Source: JAWVFM01 sp963823245 (GTDB lineage: Bacteria; Actinomycetota; Thermoleophilia; Solirubrobacterales; 70-9). Taken from it: a stretch of 64,000 bases of DNA. The stretch spans positions 372,001 through 436,000 of the forward strand of contig CAWGKQ010000008.1 in NCBI GenBank assembly GCA_963823245.1, given 5' to 3'. The notes under the pieces are model-generated. The model was not told the origin of the DNA, did not search any database, and saw nothing but the letters and a program-made list of their open reading frames with translations. Position numbers and translations under genes: made by a program. Every line of letters begins with the position of its first letter. Position 1 is the stretch's first letter. This document shows, in pieces, positions 42,262 to 51,242 of the stretch.

Positions 42262-42438
42262 ACCCGGTCTCGCGCGCCCAGCGCGCCTCCGGCACGCGCG
42301 GGATCGCCGGCGGGCGGCCAAGGCCGACGATCAGCATGTCGTGCCGCCCCGACGAAGCGCCGCCGCGAAGCTCGCGCGCTCGCGGTAGCGGCGCAGGCCC
42401 CCATCCTCACGGCCGACGACATAGTCACCGAGGCTCAT
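42209..42438 (-). pseudogene. Antisense fragment related to the C-terminus of the 40102 protein
   Basis: On the minus strand ATG 42438 starts MSLGDYVVGREDGG and continues SFAAALRRGG; after one frame change it reads LIVGLGRPPAIPRVPEARWARETGF and ends LALLAAPR at TGA 42209-42211. The 719-residue protein ends with FHAALRRGGYQVLVLGRVRH, VPPEERWARAVGY and FVVMAAPGF, which aligns in order and spacing. So this is a ~75-residue remnant of a paralogue in inverted orientation, overlapping the 3' end of the intact gene by 53 bp. Confidence 0.55.
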
Positions 42439-42446
42439 GACGACGG

Positions 42447-42452
42447 TAGGCT
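42447..42452 (+). promoter_or_regulatory. Putative -10 hexamer TAGGCT
   Basis: TAGGCT ends 12 bp before ATG 42465 of the first TylF-type methyltransferase gene. Confidence 0.35.
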
Positions 42453-42464
42453 AGTCGCGCCCCG

Positions 42465-43256
42465 ATGGTCGGCCAGCGAGGACCAGCCCGCGATCTCCGC
42501 AAGCTCGCCACCGGGTGGCGCTGGCGCCTGCAATACCTCGTCGGAACGCCCGTTCCGGCGGACTACGACTCCGACCTCAAGGCGACGATCAAGCGAGTCC
42601 GCCGGTACACGCTTGCGAGCGCCCGGCGAATCGCCGCGCTCTGCGACAGCGTCGAGTACATCGCGCGCTCGAAGGTTCCCGGCGCGATCGTGGAGTGCGG
42701 CGTGTGGCGGGGCGGGAGCGTGATGGCGGCCGCCCTGACGCTGATCCGATGCGGCGAGGTCGAGCGCGACCTGTACCTGTTCGACACCTTCTCGGGCATG
42801 CCCGAGCCCGGCGCGGCGGACGTCCCGTCGCCCTACGACGGCTACTCACCGGCCCACCGCTGGCGACGGATTTCGGGGAGCGGTCGGCAGTGGGCCGGCG
42901 TTCCCGTCGACCGTGTCCGTGCCGCGGTCGAGAGCACCGGCTACCCGCGCGAACGCATCCACCTCGTCCCGGGGATGGTCGAGGACACGCTCCCGGCCGA
43001 GGCTCCGGAGCAGGTCGCTCTGCTGCGCCTCGACACGGACTGGTACGCGTCCACCAAGCACGAGCTCGAGCAGCTCTATCCGAGGCTCACCCCCGGCGGG
43101 GTCCTGATCGTCGACGACTACGGGCACTACGAGGGCGCCCGCCGGGCGGTCGACGAGCACTTCGCAGCGACCGGCGAACACGTCCTGCTGAACCGAATCG
43201 ACTACACCGGCCGGGTGGCCGTCAAGCAGCCAGCGCCAGTCACCGATCCCGCATGA
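42465..43256 (+). CDS. TylF/MycF-family O-methyltransferase, copy 1
   Basis: 263 residues. VECGVWRGGSVMAAAL near 76-91, LYLFDTFSGMPEP, LLRLDTDWYASTKHELEQLYP and GGVLIVDDYGHYEG are the signature of macrocin-type, metal-dependent sugar O-methyltransferases; the two Asp-rich segments (DTD, DDYGH) supply metal ligands. Likely methylates a hydroxyl on a deoxy- or hexosyl residue of the surface glycan. Overlaps the following GT2 gene by ATGA. A second copy sits at 50445. Confidence 0.9.
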   Translation: MVGQRGPARDLRKLATGWRWRLQYLVGTPVPADYDSDLKATIKRVRRYTLASARRIAALCDSVEYIARSKVPGAIVECGVWRGGSVMAAALTLIRCGEVERDLYLFDTFSGMPEPGAADVPSPYDGYSPAHRWRRISGSGRQWAGVPVDRVRAAVESTGYPRERIHLVPGMVEDTLPAEAPEQVALLRLDTDWYASTKHELEQLYPRLTPGGVLIVDDYGHYEGARRAVDEHFAATGEHVLLNRIDYTGRVAVKQPAPVTDPA

Positions 43257-44230
43257 GCGGGAAGCGCTCGCTCGGTCTCCTGAGCGTCGTCGCACCGGCG
43301 CTCGACGAGGGGGAGGTGATCGAGGCCTTCTACGAGCGCGTGACCGCGGCGCTCGGGGACCTGCCGTTCGAGCTGGTCGTCATCGACGACGGCTCGACCG
43401 ACTCGACGCCCGAGATCCTGACTCGCCTCGCCGAGGCCGACAGTCGGGTCCGCGTGGTCGAGCTCTCGCGGAGCTTCGGCTATCAGTCGGCGATGAGCGC
43501 CGGTCTCGATCACGCGAGCGGCGACGTCGTCGTCACGATCGACTCCGATCTCCAGGACCCCCCCGAGCTGATCGGAGAGCTGCTGGAGCGATGGCGCGAA
43601 GGGGCCGACGTCGTCTACGCGGTGCGGCGGACCCGCGAGGGCGAGAGTCGGCTGAAGCTCCGAACGGCGCGCTGGTTCTCGACCGTCTTCGCACGGCTCG
43701 CGGAGCTCGAGGTTCCCCCGGATGCCGGCGACTTCCGGCTTCTCGATCGCAGCGCGGTCGACGCGCTGCTCGGGATGCGCGAGCGGCGGCGCTTCCTGCG
43801 CGGGATGACGGTGTGGGTGGGCTTCACCCAGAGCTCCGTCCTCTATGACCGCGAGCCCCGAGCCGCCGGCGAGACCCGCTACCGATGGCGCACGCTGCTA
43901 CGGATCTCGTTCGACGCCATCACGTCGTTCTCGAGCGTCCCGCTGCAGGTCGCGACGTTCATCGGCTTCCTGATCTCGATGATCGCGTTCCTGGGGCTTC
44001 CATATGTGATCATCGGCCGCCTCACCGGCATCTACGACGTCCAGGGCCTGAGCACGCTTCTGTTCGCGGTTCTCTTCCTGGGGGGGATCCAACTCATCTT
44101 CCTCGGGGTGATCGGCGAGTACATCGCGCGCATCTACGACGAGGTCAAGGGGCGGCCGCTGTACGTCGTTCGACGACGTCGCAACCTCGACCCTCCTGAA
44201 GCCGGCGGACGGTGGGAATCGATCGGCTAG
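43253..44230 (+). CDS. GT2 glycosyltransferase, polyprenyl-phosphate glycosyl synthase type
   Basis: 325 residues. GT-A fold with LVVIDDGSTDSTPEIL, IDSDLQDPPELI (DxD plus following acidic residues) and RRTREGES; a C-terminal pair of membrane helices (LQVATFIGFLISMIAFLGLP and LLFAVLFLGGIQLIFLGVIG). This is the DPM-synthase/GtrB pattern: it makes polyprenyl-phosphate-linked sugars, the donor for GT-C enzymes such as the one at 40102. ATG overlaps the methyltransferase stop. Confidence 0.92.
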   Translation: MSGKRSLGLLSVVAPALDEGEVIEAFYERVTAALGDLPFELVVIDDGSTDSTPEILTRLAEADSRVRVVELSRSFGYQSAMSAGLDHASGDVVVTIDSDLQDPPELIGELLERWREGADVVYAVRRTREGESRLKLRTARWFSTVFARLAELEVPPDAGDFRLLDRSAVDALLGMRERRRFLRGMTVWVGFTQSSVLYDREPRAAGETRYRWRTLLRISFDAITSFSSVPLQVATFIGFLISMIAFLGLPYVIIGRLTGIYDVQGLSTLLFAVLFLGGIQLIFLGVIGEYIARIYDEVKGRPLYVVRRRRNLDPPEAGGRWESIG

Positions 44231-44233
44231 CCT
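44228..44233 (+). promoter_or_regulatory. Putative -10 hexamer TAGCCT
   Basis: TAGCCT includes the TAG stop of the previous gene and ends 9 bp before ATG 44243. Confidence 0.3.
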
Positions 44234-44242
44234 CGCCGCCGC

Positions 44243-45184
44243 ATGAGCAGTGCGGCCGCGCCCCCTACGGACACCGGCGTCAGCGCCGCGGATCGATGTG
44301 CTGCCTGCGGCGCCGCGATCCTCGAGCCGCGGATGCGGGTGCGAGGCGACATGGGCGCCGAGGGCCTCATCCCGACGACCAAGGAGTTCGGGACCGCGCT
44401 CGGCAACATCGTCGGCTGCCCCGTCTGCACCCATATGCAGCTCGACCGATTCCCGACCGAGGTCGAGCTCGACTCCGCCTACGCCGAGGCTGCCTCCGAC
44501 GACTACGTTGAGGAGGAGGCGGGGCAGCGGGCGAGCTTCGCCCGCGTCCTGGAGCGGATCGAGCGCTTTGCGGCGCGCGGGGCGATCCTCGACGTCGGCT
44601 GCTGGGTCGGATTCCTGCTCGCTGAGGCGCGCGACCGCGGCTGGAGCCCGTGCGTGGGGCTGGAGCCAAGCCGCTTCGCCTCCGCCTACGCGCGGGATCG
44701 CCTGGGCCTCGACGTTCGCACCGAGGAGCTGTTCGGCGCCGAGCTCGATCCACAAGGCTTCGACGTCGTCGTCATGGGCGACGTGCTCGAGCACCTGACG
44801 CGGGCCAATGCCGCCCTCGAGCGCGTCGCCGAGCTCCTTCGGCCGGGTGGCCTCATCGCCCTCGAGCTGCCCGACGCGGGCAGCCGGATGGCGCGTCTGC
44901 TCGGCCCGCGATGGTGGTCGGTGATCCCGACCCACGTCCACTACTTCACGCGCCGAAGCGCGGCCACGATGCTCGTCCGGCACCGCTTCCGGCCTCTGTA
45001 CGTCTCCACCGACCCGAAGTCGTTCACGGTCCGCTACTACCTCGACAAGGGCGGCGGCTACCAGCCGGGCCTCTCCGGGGCGCTCGTCGGCGCCGCCGAG
45101 CGGCTCGGCGTCGCCGAGCGGATGTGGACGCCCGACTTCCGCGACCGGATGCTGATGATCGCGCGCCTCGGCGAGGTGCGCTGA
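44243..45184 (+). CDS. Methyltransferase with N-terminal zinc-binding motif
   Basis: 313 residues. Cysteine pairs C19/C22 (RCAACGA) and C59/C62 (GCPVCTH) form a likely zinc ribbon, followed by a class I SAM domain with AILDVGCWVGFLLAEARDRG (motif I), FDVVVMGDVLEHL and LLRPGGLIALELPD. This arrangement is common among C- and O-methyltransferases acting on nucleotide sugars. Substrate unknown. Confidence 0.85.
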   Translation: MSSAAAPPTDTGVSAADRCAACGAAILEPRMRVRGDMGAEGLIPTTKEFGTALGNIVGCPVCTHMQLDRFPTEVELDSAYAEAASDDYVEEEAGQRASFARVLERIERFAARGAILDVGCWVGFLLAEARDRGWSPCVGLEPSRFASAYARDRLGLDVRTEELFGAELDPQGFDVVVMGDVLEHLTRANAALERVAELLRPGGLIALELPDAGSRMARLLGPRWWSVIPTHVHYFTRRSAATMLVRHRFRPLYVSTDPKSFTVRYYLDKGGGYQPGLSGALVGAAERLGVAERMWTPDFRDRMLMIARLGEVR

Positions 45185-45190
45185 GAGCGC

Positions 45191-46144
45191 TCAGATGACG
45201 ACCGAGCGGTGCCGGATTGCGCCTCGCAGGATGCCGAGGACCTGCGCGCCGTCGGCGACCAGCCTCGCCGGCACGTGGATCGCCTGCCGGGCCAGGCCCC
45301 GGGGACCGAGGTTGTCGGCGTCGAGGCCCTCGAGCACGTAGGGGGCAGCGGCCAACGCGGCGATGACCGGCCGGCGTCGTGCCGCCGCGGCTCCGGCGAG
45401 CAGCCCGGCGAGCGCCGCGTGGCGCCGGTTGTAGAAGACCCCGGCGACGAGGTGGCGGCGGTGGCGCGGGTGGCGTCTGAAGACAAGCGGGGTCGAGTGC
45501 CAGCGCCCCCATCCGTCCGCCGCCGCGCGCCAGATCGGCCGCGCGACGACGGCGTGCCATGCGAGCGCCCGCGACTCAAAGCGAAGGTCCGCATCCGCGG
45601 CGACGGCACGCAGGCCGAGGTCCGTGTCCTCGCCGCTCGCGACGAACGCCTCGTCGAAGCCGCCGAGCCGCTCGAGGAGCGAGCGCGGGTAGGCGATGTT
45701 CGCGGTCTCGAACCACGGGGTCGGACCGGTGACGCGGACGGAGCGGGCGAGGCCGAACAGGAGATGCGCCTCGTCGGGATCGGGTTCCGTGCGGCCCTGC
45801 ACCACCGCCGCGCGATCGTGGCCGGCGAGCGCCTCGAGCCAACCCGGTGCGGGTCGGCAGTCATCGTCGGTGAAGGCCACGAGGCGTCCGCGAGCGGCGC
45901 GCCAGCCTGCGTTGCGCTGGCCCGGGCGCGAGGCCTCCGGGTGGGTGAGAAACCGCACTGCCAGGCCCGTGGGAGCCTCGGCGAGCGGCTGGGGGACGAG
46001 ATTTGCACGCACCACCACGACCTCGAACCGGTCGGGTGCGAGCGTCTGCGCGGCGAGAGCCTCGAGAGCGAAGCGCAGCCGCGTCTCGCGGCCGGCCGTC
46101 GCGATGACGACGCTGATCTCCGGTGTCTTTGCCGAAGCGGTCAC
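45191..46144 (-). CDS. GT2 family glycosyltransferase
   Basis: 317 residues, soluble. ISVVIATAGRETRLRFALEAL at the start, FTDDDCRPAPGWLEAL as the metal-binding DxD, GEDTDLGLRA as the acceptor/base region. Start GTG 46142-46144. It follows the Wzx-like gene by 30 bp in the same direction. Close relatives by pattern occur at 54133 and 55859 (same VVQGRTEPDP motif), suggesting a local subfamily. Confidence 0.88.
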   Translation of the reverse strand: MTASAKTPEISVVIATAGRETRLRFALEALAAQTLAPDRFEVVVVRANLVPQPLAEAPTGLAVRFLTHPEASRPGQRNAGWRAARGRLVAFTDDDCRPAPGWLEALAGHDRAAVVQGRTEPDPDEAHLLFGLARSVRVTGPTPWFETANIAYPRSLLERLGGFDEAFVASGEDTDLGLRAVAADADLRFESRALAWHAVVARPIWRAAADGWGRWHSTPLVFRRHPRHRRHLVAGVFYNRRHAALAGLLAGAAAARRRPVIAALAAAPYVLEGLDADNLGPRGLARQAIHVPARLVADGAQVLGILRGAIRHRSVVI

Positions 46145-46174
46145 GGCGCGCGATCGTAGGGGGCGGTGCCTGCC

Positions 46175-47710
46175 TCAGGCTGGACGCGGTGCAACTCGTG
46201 GCCGCGGGCGCAGGTAGCCCCAGACCTCACCCAGGAGCCGCCGCTCGAAGACGAGCGTCATGACCACCGTCACCGCGATGTACAGGCCGAGCTCGCCGAG
46301 GGCGATCGCCAGCGTCCGCGGCCCCGACTCGAGCGCGCGCACCGCGAGCACGGCGGCGACGGCGGGGATGGTGGGAGCGATCGCGCGAACCATGTAGCGG
46401 GCCACGCCGAGACCGGGGAACAGGCGTCGCACGTAGTGCCACCGAGCGACTAGCGAGACGACGTTCATCATGGCGATCCCGACAGCGAATCCGTCCAGGC
46501 CGTCGATCACAAGCAGCGGAAGCGCGAACGCGCACGCGCCGGCGAACGTGAAGCCGGTCACGACGGCTATCGGCCGCGTGTCGCCGTGAGCGCGGTAGAA
46601 CGCGGTCCAGTTGAAGCCGATGTGATGGACCGCCGCGTTGACGCCGAGGACCTGGAGCAGGAAGAGCGCCGGCTCCCACTTGGCGCCGATTCCGAACGCG
46701 ATCAGGTCGGCGGCGAACAGCGTCAGCGCGATCCCGAACGGCACCCCCCACATCAGCGACAGCCGGTTCGACTTCACGAACGCCTCGAACATCACGTCGG
46801 AGCGGTCGCGGATCCGGCAGACGACCGGGTAGATCGTGTCGGTGATGACGTCGTCGACCTTGTCGGCGTAGGCGCTGATCGTCGCCGCGAGGCCGATCGC
46901 GCCGGCGCCCGCGAGGCCGAGGGTGAGGTTGCCGAGGAAGACCGAGAGCTGAGCCATGACGAGCACGGCGACCGACGAGAGAACGAGCGGCCAGGAGAAG
47001 GTCACGTACTCGCGAAGGTTCGCCCGGTCGAAGCGGATCGCGAGGGGGTATGGCGATGCCGCGAGCGCTACGAGCGCTCCTGCCAGCGCCCCGGCGACGG
47101 CGCCCGCGACGAGGCTCCAGTAGCCCGCCCCGGCCAGTGCGAGGCCGATCGTGACGACGAAGCCCGCGAGCGGCTCGACCGCGAGCAGGACCCGCTGGCG
47201 GACGAAATCGAGATTCCGGTAGAAGATCCAGATCGGCGCCTGGAGCGAGCTTCCGAGCAGCAGCAGCGCCAGCACGGCGGCGGGAGCGATGAGCTGGGTT
47301 TCCCCGTAGACGAGCCCGAGCAGGGGCGCGATCACCACCATCGCCCCGGCGAGCACGAGCCCGGCCCCAAGCTCGAGGGTGAAGGCGCGCTGGAAGGCGA
47401 GCTCCTGGTCGGGGTCCTGCTGCTGGATGAACTTGTCCGAGACCGCGACCTGCTTGACCGCGACGAGCAACCCGAGGGCGAGCAGCACGATGCTCCAGAC
47501 GCCGAAGTCGCCGCGGCTGATCAGCGCAGCGACGATCACCGCGCGGAGGACGTTGATCGTCCCCAGCGCGACCAGGAAGGCGGCGTTGATCAGGGCCCCG
47601 CGCGCCGCGCGCCCGCGCATCGTCTCCCGCCCGAGCTCGTCCGGCTCGATCGACGCCGGCAGCTCGACCGCGACGCGCTCGACCTCGATCGGCGGCTCCA
47701 TCAGCTCCAC
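46175..47710 (-). CDS. Polysaccharide flippase (Wzx/RfbX-like)
   Basis: 511 residues, about 14 hydrophobic helices from residue 35 onward. NVLRAVIVAALISRGDFGVWSIV, FIQQQDPDQE, APIWIFYRNLDFVRQRVL and AYADKVDDVITDTIYPVV are typical of the PST/Wzx flippase family that moves undecaprenyl-linked repeat units to the outer leaflet. Start GTG 47708-47710, almost abutting the GT4 stop at 47712. Its presence suggests a Wzx-dependent glycan route, though no Wzy is recognised in the window. Confidence 0.9.
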   Translation of the reverse strand: MELMEPPIEVERVAVELPASIEPDELGRETMRGRAARGALINAAFLVALGTINVLRAVIVAALISRGDFGVWSIVLLALGLLVAVKQVAVSDKFIQQQDPDQELAFQRAFTLELGAGLVLAGAMVVIAPLLGLVYGETQLIAPAAVLALLLLGSSLQAPIWIFYRNLDFVRQRVLLAVEPLAGFVVTIGLALAGAGYWSLVAGAVAGALAGALVALAASPYPLAIRFDRANLREYVTFSWPLVLSSVAVLVMAQLSVFLGNLTLGLAGAGAIGLAATISAYADKVDDVITDTIYPVVCRIRDRSDVMFEAFVKSNRLSLMWGVPFGIALTLFAADLIAFGIGAKWEPALFLLQVLGVNAAVHHIGFNWTAFYRAHGDTRPIAVVTGFTFAGACAFALPLLVIDGLDGFAVGIAMMNVVSLVARWHYVRRLFPGLGVARYMVRAIAPTIPAVAAVLAVRALESGPRTLAIALGELGLYIAVTVVMTLVFERRLLGEVWGYLRPRPRVAPRPA

Positions 47711-47711
47711 G

Positions 47712-48800
47712 TCAGACCACCTCCTCGTAGAGCCGTTCCCAGCCGGCGACCAGCCGCGACCAGTCGAAATGGCGAGCCCGCGACCGGCAGCGCTCGCGGA
47801 CGCCTTCCTCGAGAGCGAGCTCGAGGGCCTCGTGCATCGCTCGTGCCAGGTCGCGCTCGTCGTCGCGCTCGAAGAGGCGCCCGATCGCCGGCGAATCGAC
47901 GATCTCAGGCGCAGCGCCCGACCGATCGGCGACGACCGGCGTCCCGGCCGCGAGCGATTCGGCGAGGACCAGGCCGAACGCCTCCTCGACCGCGGGCAGG
48001 ACGCTCGCCCAGCCGCTGGCGTAGACGCGCCCGAGCGCCTCGGGGCCGCTACCGCAGTCGAGCCACCGCGCGCCGTCGGGCAGGTCGACCCGCGCCCGCC
48101 CAAGGATCGGATCGCGCGAGCCGACGACGATGAGCTCCGCATCGGGCCGAAGGGCCCGGAGCCGGGCGAAGGCGGCTGCGAGGAGCTTCGCGCGCTTGCG
48201 GGGATCGCCGAGGCTCGCAGCGCAGACGACGGTTGGATGATCGGTCCGCGCCTGCGAGGCGGCGAACCGGTCGGCGAAGAGGCCCGGCGGAATCACGACC
48301 GCGTCGCGCAACAGGTAGTTGCGGAACGGCCGCGCCGCCGCGCGGCTCCAGACGGTGCAGGCGGCGGCGCCGGTGACGGCGGCCCGCAGCATCTCGAGCC
48401 GGTAGCGGCGCGAGACGAGATACCGCCTCGTCGGCATCCCGTGGAGCGTGAATACCACCGGCGGCCCGCCGAGCCGGTGCGCCTGCACCGCTGCCCAGGC
48501 GTCGCTTGGGAAGTGGGCGTGGGCGACGTCGAAGCGGCCCCGGAGGAGGCCGCGGACGACGTTCGGGACGTTGGTCAGGAACCGCTCGTACCAGCGCAGC
48601 GGTCGGAGCTCCGGGGGCCGCGGGCTGCGGATGACCGTCACGCCCTCCTCGACCGCGACATCCGAGCTCTGCCGGTGGCTGGTCAGGATCGTCACCTCGT
48701 GACCCCGTGCCGCAAGGGTGGTCGAGAGGTCATGTACGAAACGCTCCGTCCCCCTCGTCACCTCCGGCCAGTAGGTCGGGGTTAGGTGGGCGATGCGCAC
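47712..48800 (-). CDS. GT4 family glycosyltransferase
   Basis: 362 residues, GT-B fold. N-terminal RIAHLTPTYWPEVTRGTERFV, middle FDVAHAHFPSD and VFTLHGMPTRR, C-terminal EEAFGLVLAESLAAGTPVVA with the EX7E catalytic motif. Retaining transferase for nucleotide sugars. GTG 48798-48800. Leads the three-gene minus-strand block with the flippase and a GT2. Confidence 0.92.
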   Translation of the reverse strand: MRIAHLTPTYWPEVTRGTERFVHDLSTTLAARGHEVTILTSHRQSSDVAVEEGVTVIRSPRPPELRPLRWYERFLTNVPNVVRGLLRGRFDVAHAHFPSDAWAAVQAHRLGGPPVVFTLHGMPTRRYLVSRRYRLEMLRAAVTGAAACTVWSRAAARPFRNYLLRDAVVIPPGLFADRFAASQARTDHPTVVCAASLGDPRKRAKLLAAAFARLRALRPDAELIVVGSRDPILGRARVDLPDGARWLDCGSGPEALGRVYASGWASVLPAVEEAFGLVLAESLAAGTPVVADRSGAAPEIVDSPAIGRLFERDDERDLARAMHEALELALEEGVRERCRSRARHFDWSRLVAGWERLYEEVV

Positions 48801-48877
48801 AGCGTCCGCTCAGCTCGCCCTGTTCAAAGCTCGTTCACCGGCGCGGGAATCGTAGCCAGCCGCGCAGGCCGGATGCG

Positions 48878-48883
48878 TAGGCT
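48878..48883 (+). promoter_or_regulatory. Putative -10 hexamer TAGGCT
   Basis: TAGGCT ends 8 bp before ATG 48892, identical to the element at 8630. Confidence 0.4.
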
Positions 48884-48891
48884 GCCGGGCC

Positions 48892-49626
48892 ATGCTCGAA
48901 GCCAATCGCGCGAAGCTGCTCGCACGCCTCGACCCGGGCGCACTCGTCCTCGACATCGGTGGATGGGCGGATCCGTTTCAGCGGGCGGACTGGGTCATCG
49001 ACCAGTTCGCATACGAGACGCGCGGCCTCTACGAACGACGCGGTTGGGTCGAGCCGCGAGGCAACGCCGAGCCCGAGCGGTTCACCCGCGAAACGTGGAT
49101 CGAGCGCGACCTCTGCGACCGGGAGCCGTTTCCGTTCGACGACGACGAGGTCGACTTCGTCGTCTGCTCGCAGACCCTCGAGGACGTGCGTGACCCGGTC
49201 TGGGTCTGCTTCGAGATGCAGCGGGTCGGGAAGGCGGGCTACATCGAGGTGCCCTCGCGCCTCGAGGAGCAGAGCTGGGGCATCGCCGGGGAGTACGTCG
49301 GCTGGCCCCATCACACGTGGCTCGTCGACGTAGGCGAGGCGGCCATCGAGTTCGCGCACAAGTCGCACGCGATCCACGCCGACCCCTCGTGCTATTTCCC
49401 GTTCGAGTTCTGGCAGGGGCTCAGGACCGACGAGAGGGTCCAATCGCTGTGGTGGGAGGGCGCGTTCTCCGCCTGCGAGCGAGTCCTTTTCGACGAGGAG
49501 GTGGACGCAGCCGACTACCTGGCGAGCTTCGTCGAGCAGCAGATGCTCGCGCGCGGCTTCCGGCGGCCCCGCGCTCGTTCGGTCTTCGGCCGCCTCGGCG
49601 GCAGAGCCAAAGGCGGAGCCCGCTGA
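48892..49626 (+). CDS. Putative SAM-dependent methyltransferase
   Basis: 244 residues. VLDIGGWADPFQRADWVID resembles SAM motif I, and VDFVVCSQTLEDVRDP followed by KAGYIEVPSRLEEQ resembles motifs II-III of class I enzymes. It lacks a recognisable substrate domain. Begins a plus-strand run of three methyltransferases (48892, 49652, 50445) separated by 25 and 4 bp. Confidence 0.7.
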   Translation: MLEANRAKLLARLDPGALVLDIGGWADPFQRADWVIDQFAYETRGLYERRGWVEPRGNAEPERFTRETWIERDLCDREPFPFDDDEVDFVVCSQTLEDVRDPVWVCFEMQRVGKAGYIEVPSRLEEQSWGIAGEYVGWPHHTWLVDVGEAAIEFAHKSHAIHADPSCYFPFEFWQGLRTDERVQSLWWEGAFSACERVLFDEEVDAADYLASFVEQQMLARGFRRPRARSVFGRLGGRAKGGAR

Positions 49627-49639
49627 GGGCGGCTGTCGA

Positions 49640-49645
49640 TACCCT
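49640..49645 (+). promoter_or_regulatory. Putative -10 hexamer TACCCT
   Basis: TACCCT ends 6 bp before TTG 49652. Confidence 0.3.
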
Positions 49646-49651
49646 CGGCCC

Positions 49652-50440
49652 TTGGGTGCGGAGCTGAGCCGGCCAGACGAACAGGTCGCGAGCGCAGGCG
49701 AGCAGGCCGGAAACGGCGTCCCGACGAAGTCCGAGCTGGTCGGTCAAGCGCGACGGCGCGGCTGGTACCACTCGATAGAGCTGGCACCCGACTACTCGAC
49801 CGAAGGATGGTTCGACCTTCGGCCCTACGTCCACCACTATGGCCTCCCCGAGCGGATGGACGGCATGCGGGTGCTCGACGTCGGTACCTGGGACGGCTTC
49901 TGGGCGTTCGAGATGGAACGTCGCGGCGCCGAGGTCGTCGCCCTCGACCTCGACGACCAGCGGGCGCTCGACTATCCGCCGCGACGCCGCCCGGACGCCT
50001 TCCCCTCGGAGCCGCGGGGCGCGGGTTTCGAGCTCGCCCGCGCCGCTCTGGACTCGAGCGTCGAGCGCGTGGACCTCAGCGTCTACGAGGCGACGCCCGA
50101 GCGGCTCGGAACCTTCGACCTCGTCTTCTGCGGATCGGTGCTGATCCATCTTCGCGACCAGATCCTCGCGCTCGAGCGCATGGCCAACCTCTGCGCCGGA
50201 GCCTTCATCTGCGCTGAGGAATACGACCGCCCGTCGTCGCTCGTGCCCTTCGCGGTCGCCCGCTACAGGGCCGACCGCGACAAGGACGTCGTCTTCTGGC
50301 AGCCGAGCGTCCGCACGTGGAAGCGCATGATCTGGACCGCCGGCTTCGACCAGGTGACGGAGAGGGCGCGCTTCAAGATGCGCTCGCGGACCGGCTTCAC
50401 GGTTCGCCACGTCGTCATCCACGGCGAGGGGCGCCGCTGA
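49652..50440 (+). CDS. Class I methyltransferase (CmoB/DUF1698-like)
   Basis: 262 residues from TTG 49652. GWYHSIELAPDYSTEGWFDL then MRVLDVGTWDGFWAFEMERRGAEVVALDLDD (SAM motif I) and FDLVFCGSVLIHLRDQILAL match the DUF1698/CmoB-like group, where the segment WYHSIEL is typical. Members modify tRNA or, in glycan loci, sugars. Given the neighbours, a sugar substrate is more likely (inference). Confidence 0.8.
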   Translation: MGAELSRPDEQVASAGEQAGNGVPTKSELVGQARRRGWYHSIELAPDYSTEGWFDLRPYVHHYGLPERMDGMRVLDVGTWDGFWAFEMERRGAEVVALDLDDQRALDYPPRRRPDAFPSEPRGAGFELARAALDSSVERVDLSVYEATPERLGTFDLVFCGSVLIHLRDQILALERMANLCAGAFICAEEYDRPSSLVPFAVARYRADRDKDVVFWQPSVRTWKRMIWTAGFDQVTERARFKMRSRTGFTVRHVVIHGEGRR

Positions 50441-50444
50441 GACG

Positions 50445-51242
50445 ATGATGCTCGAGGGCCCGATCGCTTCGGCGCTGCGGAGGCTTCGTTCCCGCCCTCG
50501 CAGCAGGGCTCCAGCCTCCGACGCGGGCCCGGCCGACGCGGTCGCATTGGATCCCGCCGTCGCCGAGGTCGAGCCGCCGGATCGGGAAATCGTCGAGCGG
50601 GCGATTCCGTACACGATGACCGGCGTGCCGCGGCTGCGGGCGCTGATCGACGCCGTCCGCTATTGCGAGCGCGAGGCGGTGCCGGGCGCGTTCGCCGAGT
50701 GCGGAGTCTGGCGCGGCGGCTCGGTCCTGGCGATGATCCTGACCCTCCAGCAGGCCGGTCGGGACGATCGCGACATCTATCTGTTCGACACCTTCGAGGG
50801 GATGACCGAGCCGACCGAGCACGACACCTCCCGGTTCCATCCGCCCGCGCTCGAGCTCTGGAGGCAGTCGAACGGCCGGCCATGGCCCGAGCTCTTCGAC
50901 CCGGAGACCTTCAACGAGGCAAACGTGTCACGACTGCTGGCCACGACCGGGTATCCCGCGCACCGGCTCCACTTCGTCCGGGGTCCGGTCGAGGAGACCC
51001 TTCCGGCGGCCGAGCCGGAGCTGCTCGCGCTTCTGCGTCTCGACACCGACTGGTACCGGTCGACGCGCCATGAGCTCGTCCACCTCTATCCGCACCTCGC
51101 CCCGGGAGGCGTCTTGATCATCGACGACTACGGCCACTTCGACGGCTGCCGGCAGGCCGTCGACGAGTACTTCGCCGGCGAGGAGAGCCCGCCGATGCTT
51201 CGTCGGATCGACTACGCGGCGCGGATCGCGGTCAAGGAGTAG
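50445..51242 (+). CDS. TylF/MycF-family O-methyltransferase, copy 2
   Basis: 265 residues. AECGVWRGGSVLAMILTL, IYLFDTFEGMTEP, LLRLDTDWYRSTRHELVHLYP and GGVLIIDDYGHFDGCRQAVDEYF parallel copy 1 at 42465 motif for motif, with a longer low-complexity N-terminus. Probably methylates a different position or sugar. Lies 4 bp after the previous methyltransferase and converges on the GT8 gene with an 11-bp overlap. Confidence 0.9.
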   Translation: MMLEGPIASALRRLRSRPRSRAPASDAGPADAVALDPAVAEVEPPDREIVERAIPYTMTGVPRLRALIDAVRYCEREAVPGAFAECGVWRGGSVLAMILTLQQAGRDDRDIYLFDTFEGMTEPTEHDTSRFHPPALELWRQSNGRPWPELFDPETFNEANVSRLLATTGYPAHRLHFVRGPVEETLPAAEPELLALLRLDTDWYRSTRHELVHLYPHLAPGGVLIIDDYGHFDGCRQAVDEYFAGEESPPMLRRIDYAARIAVKE

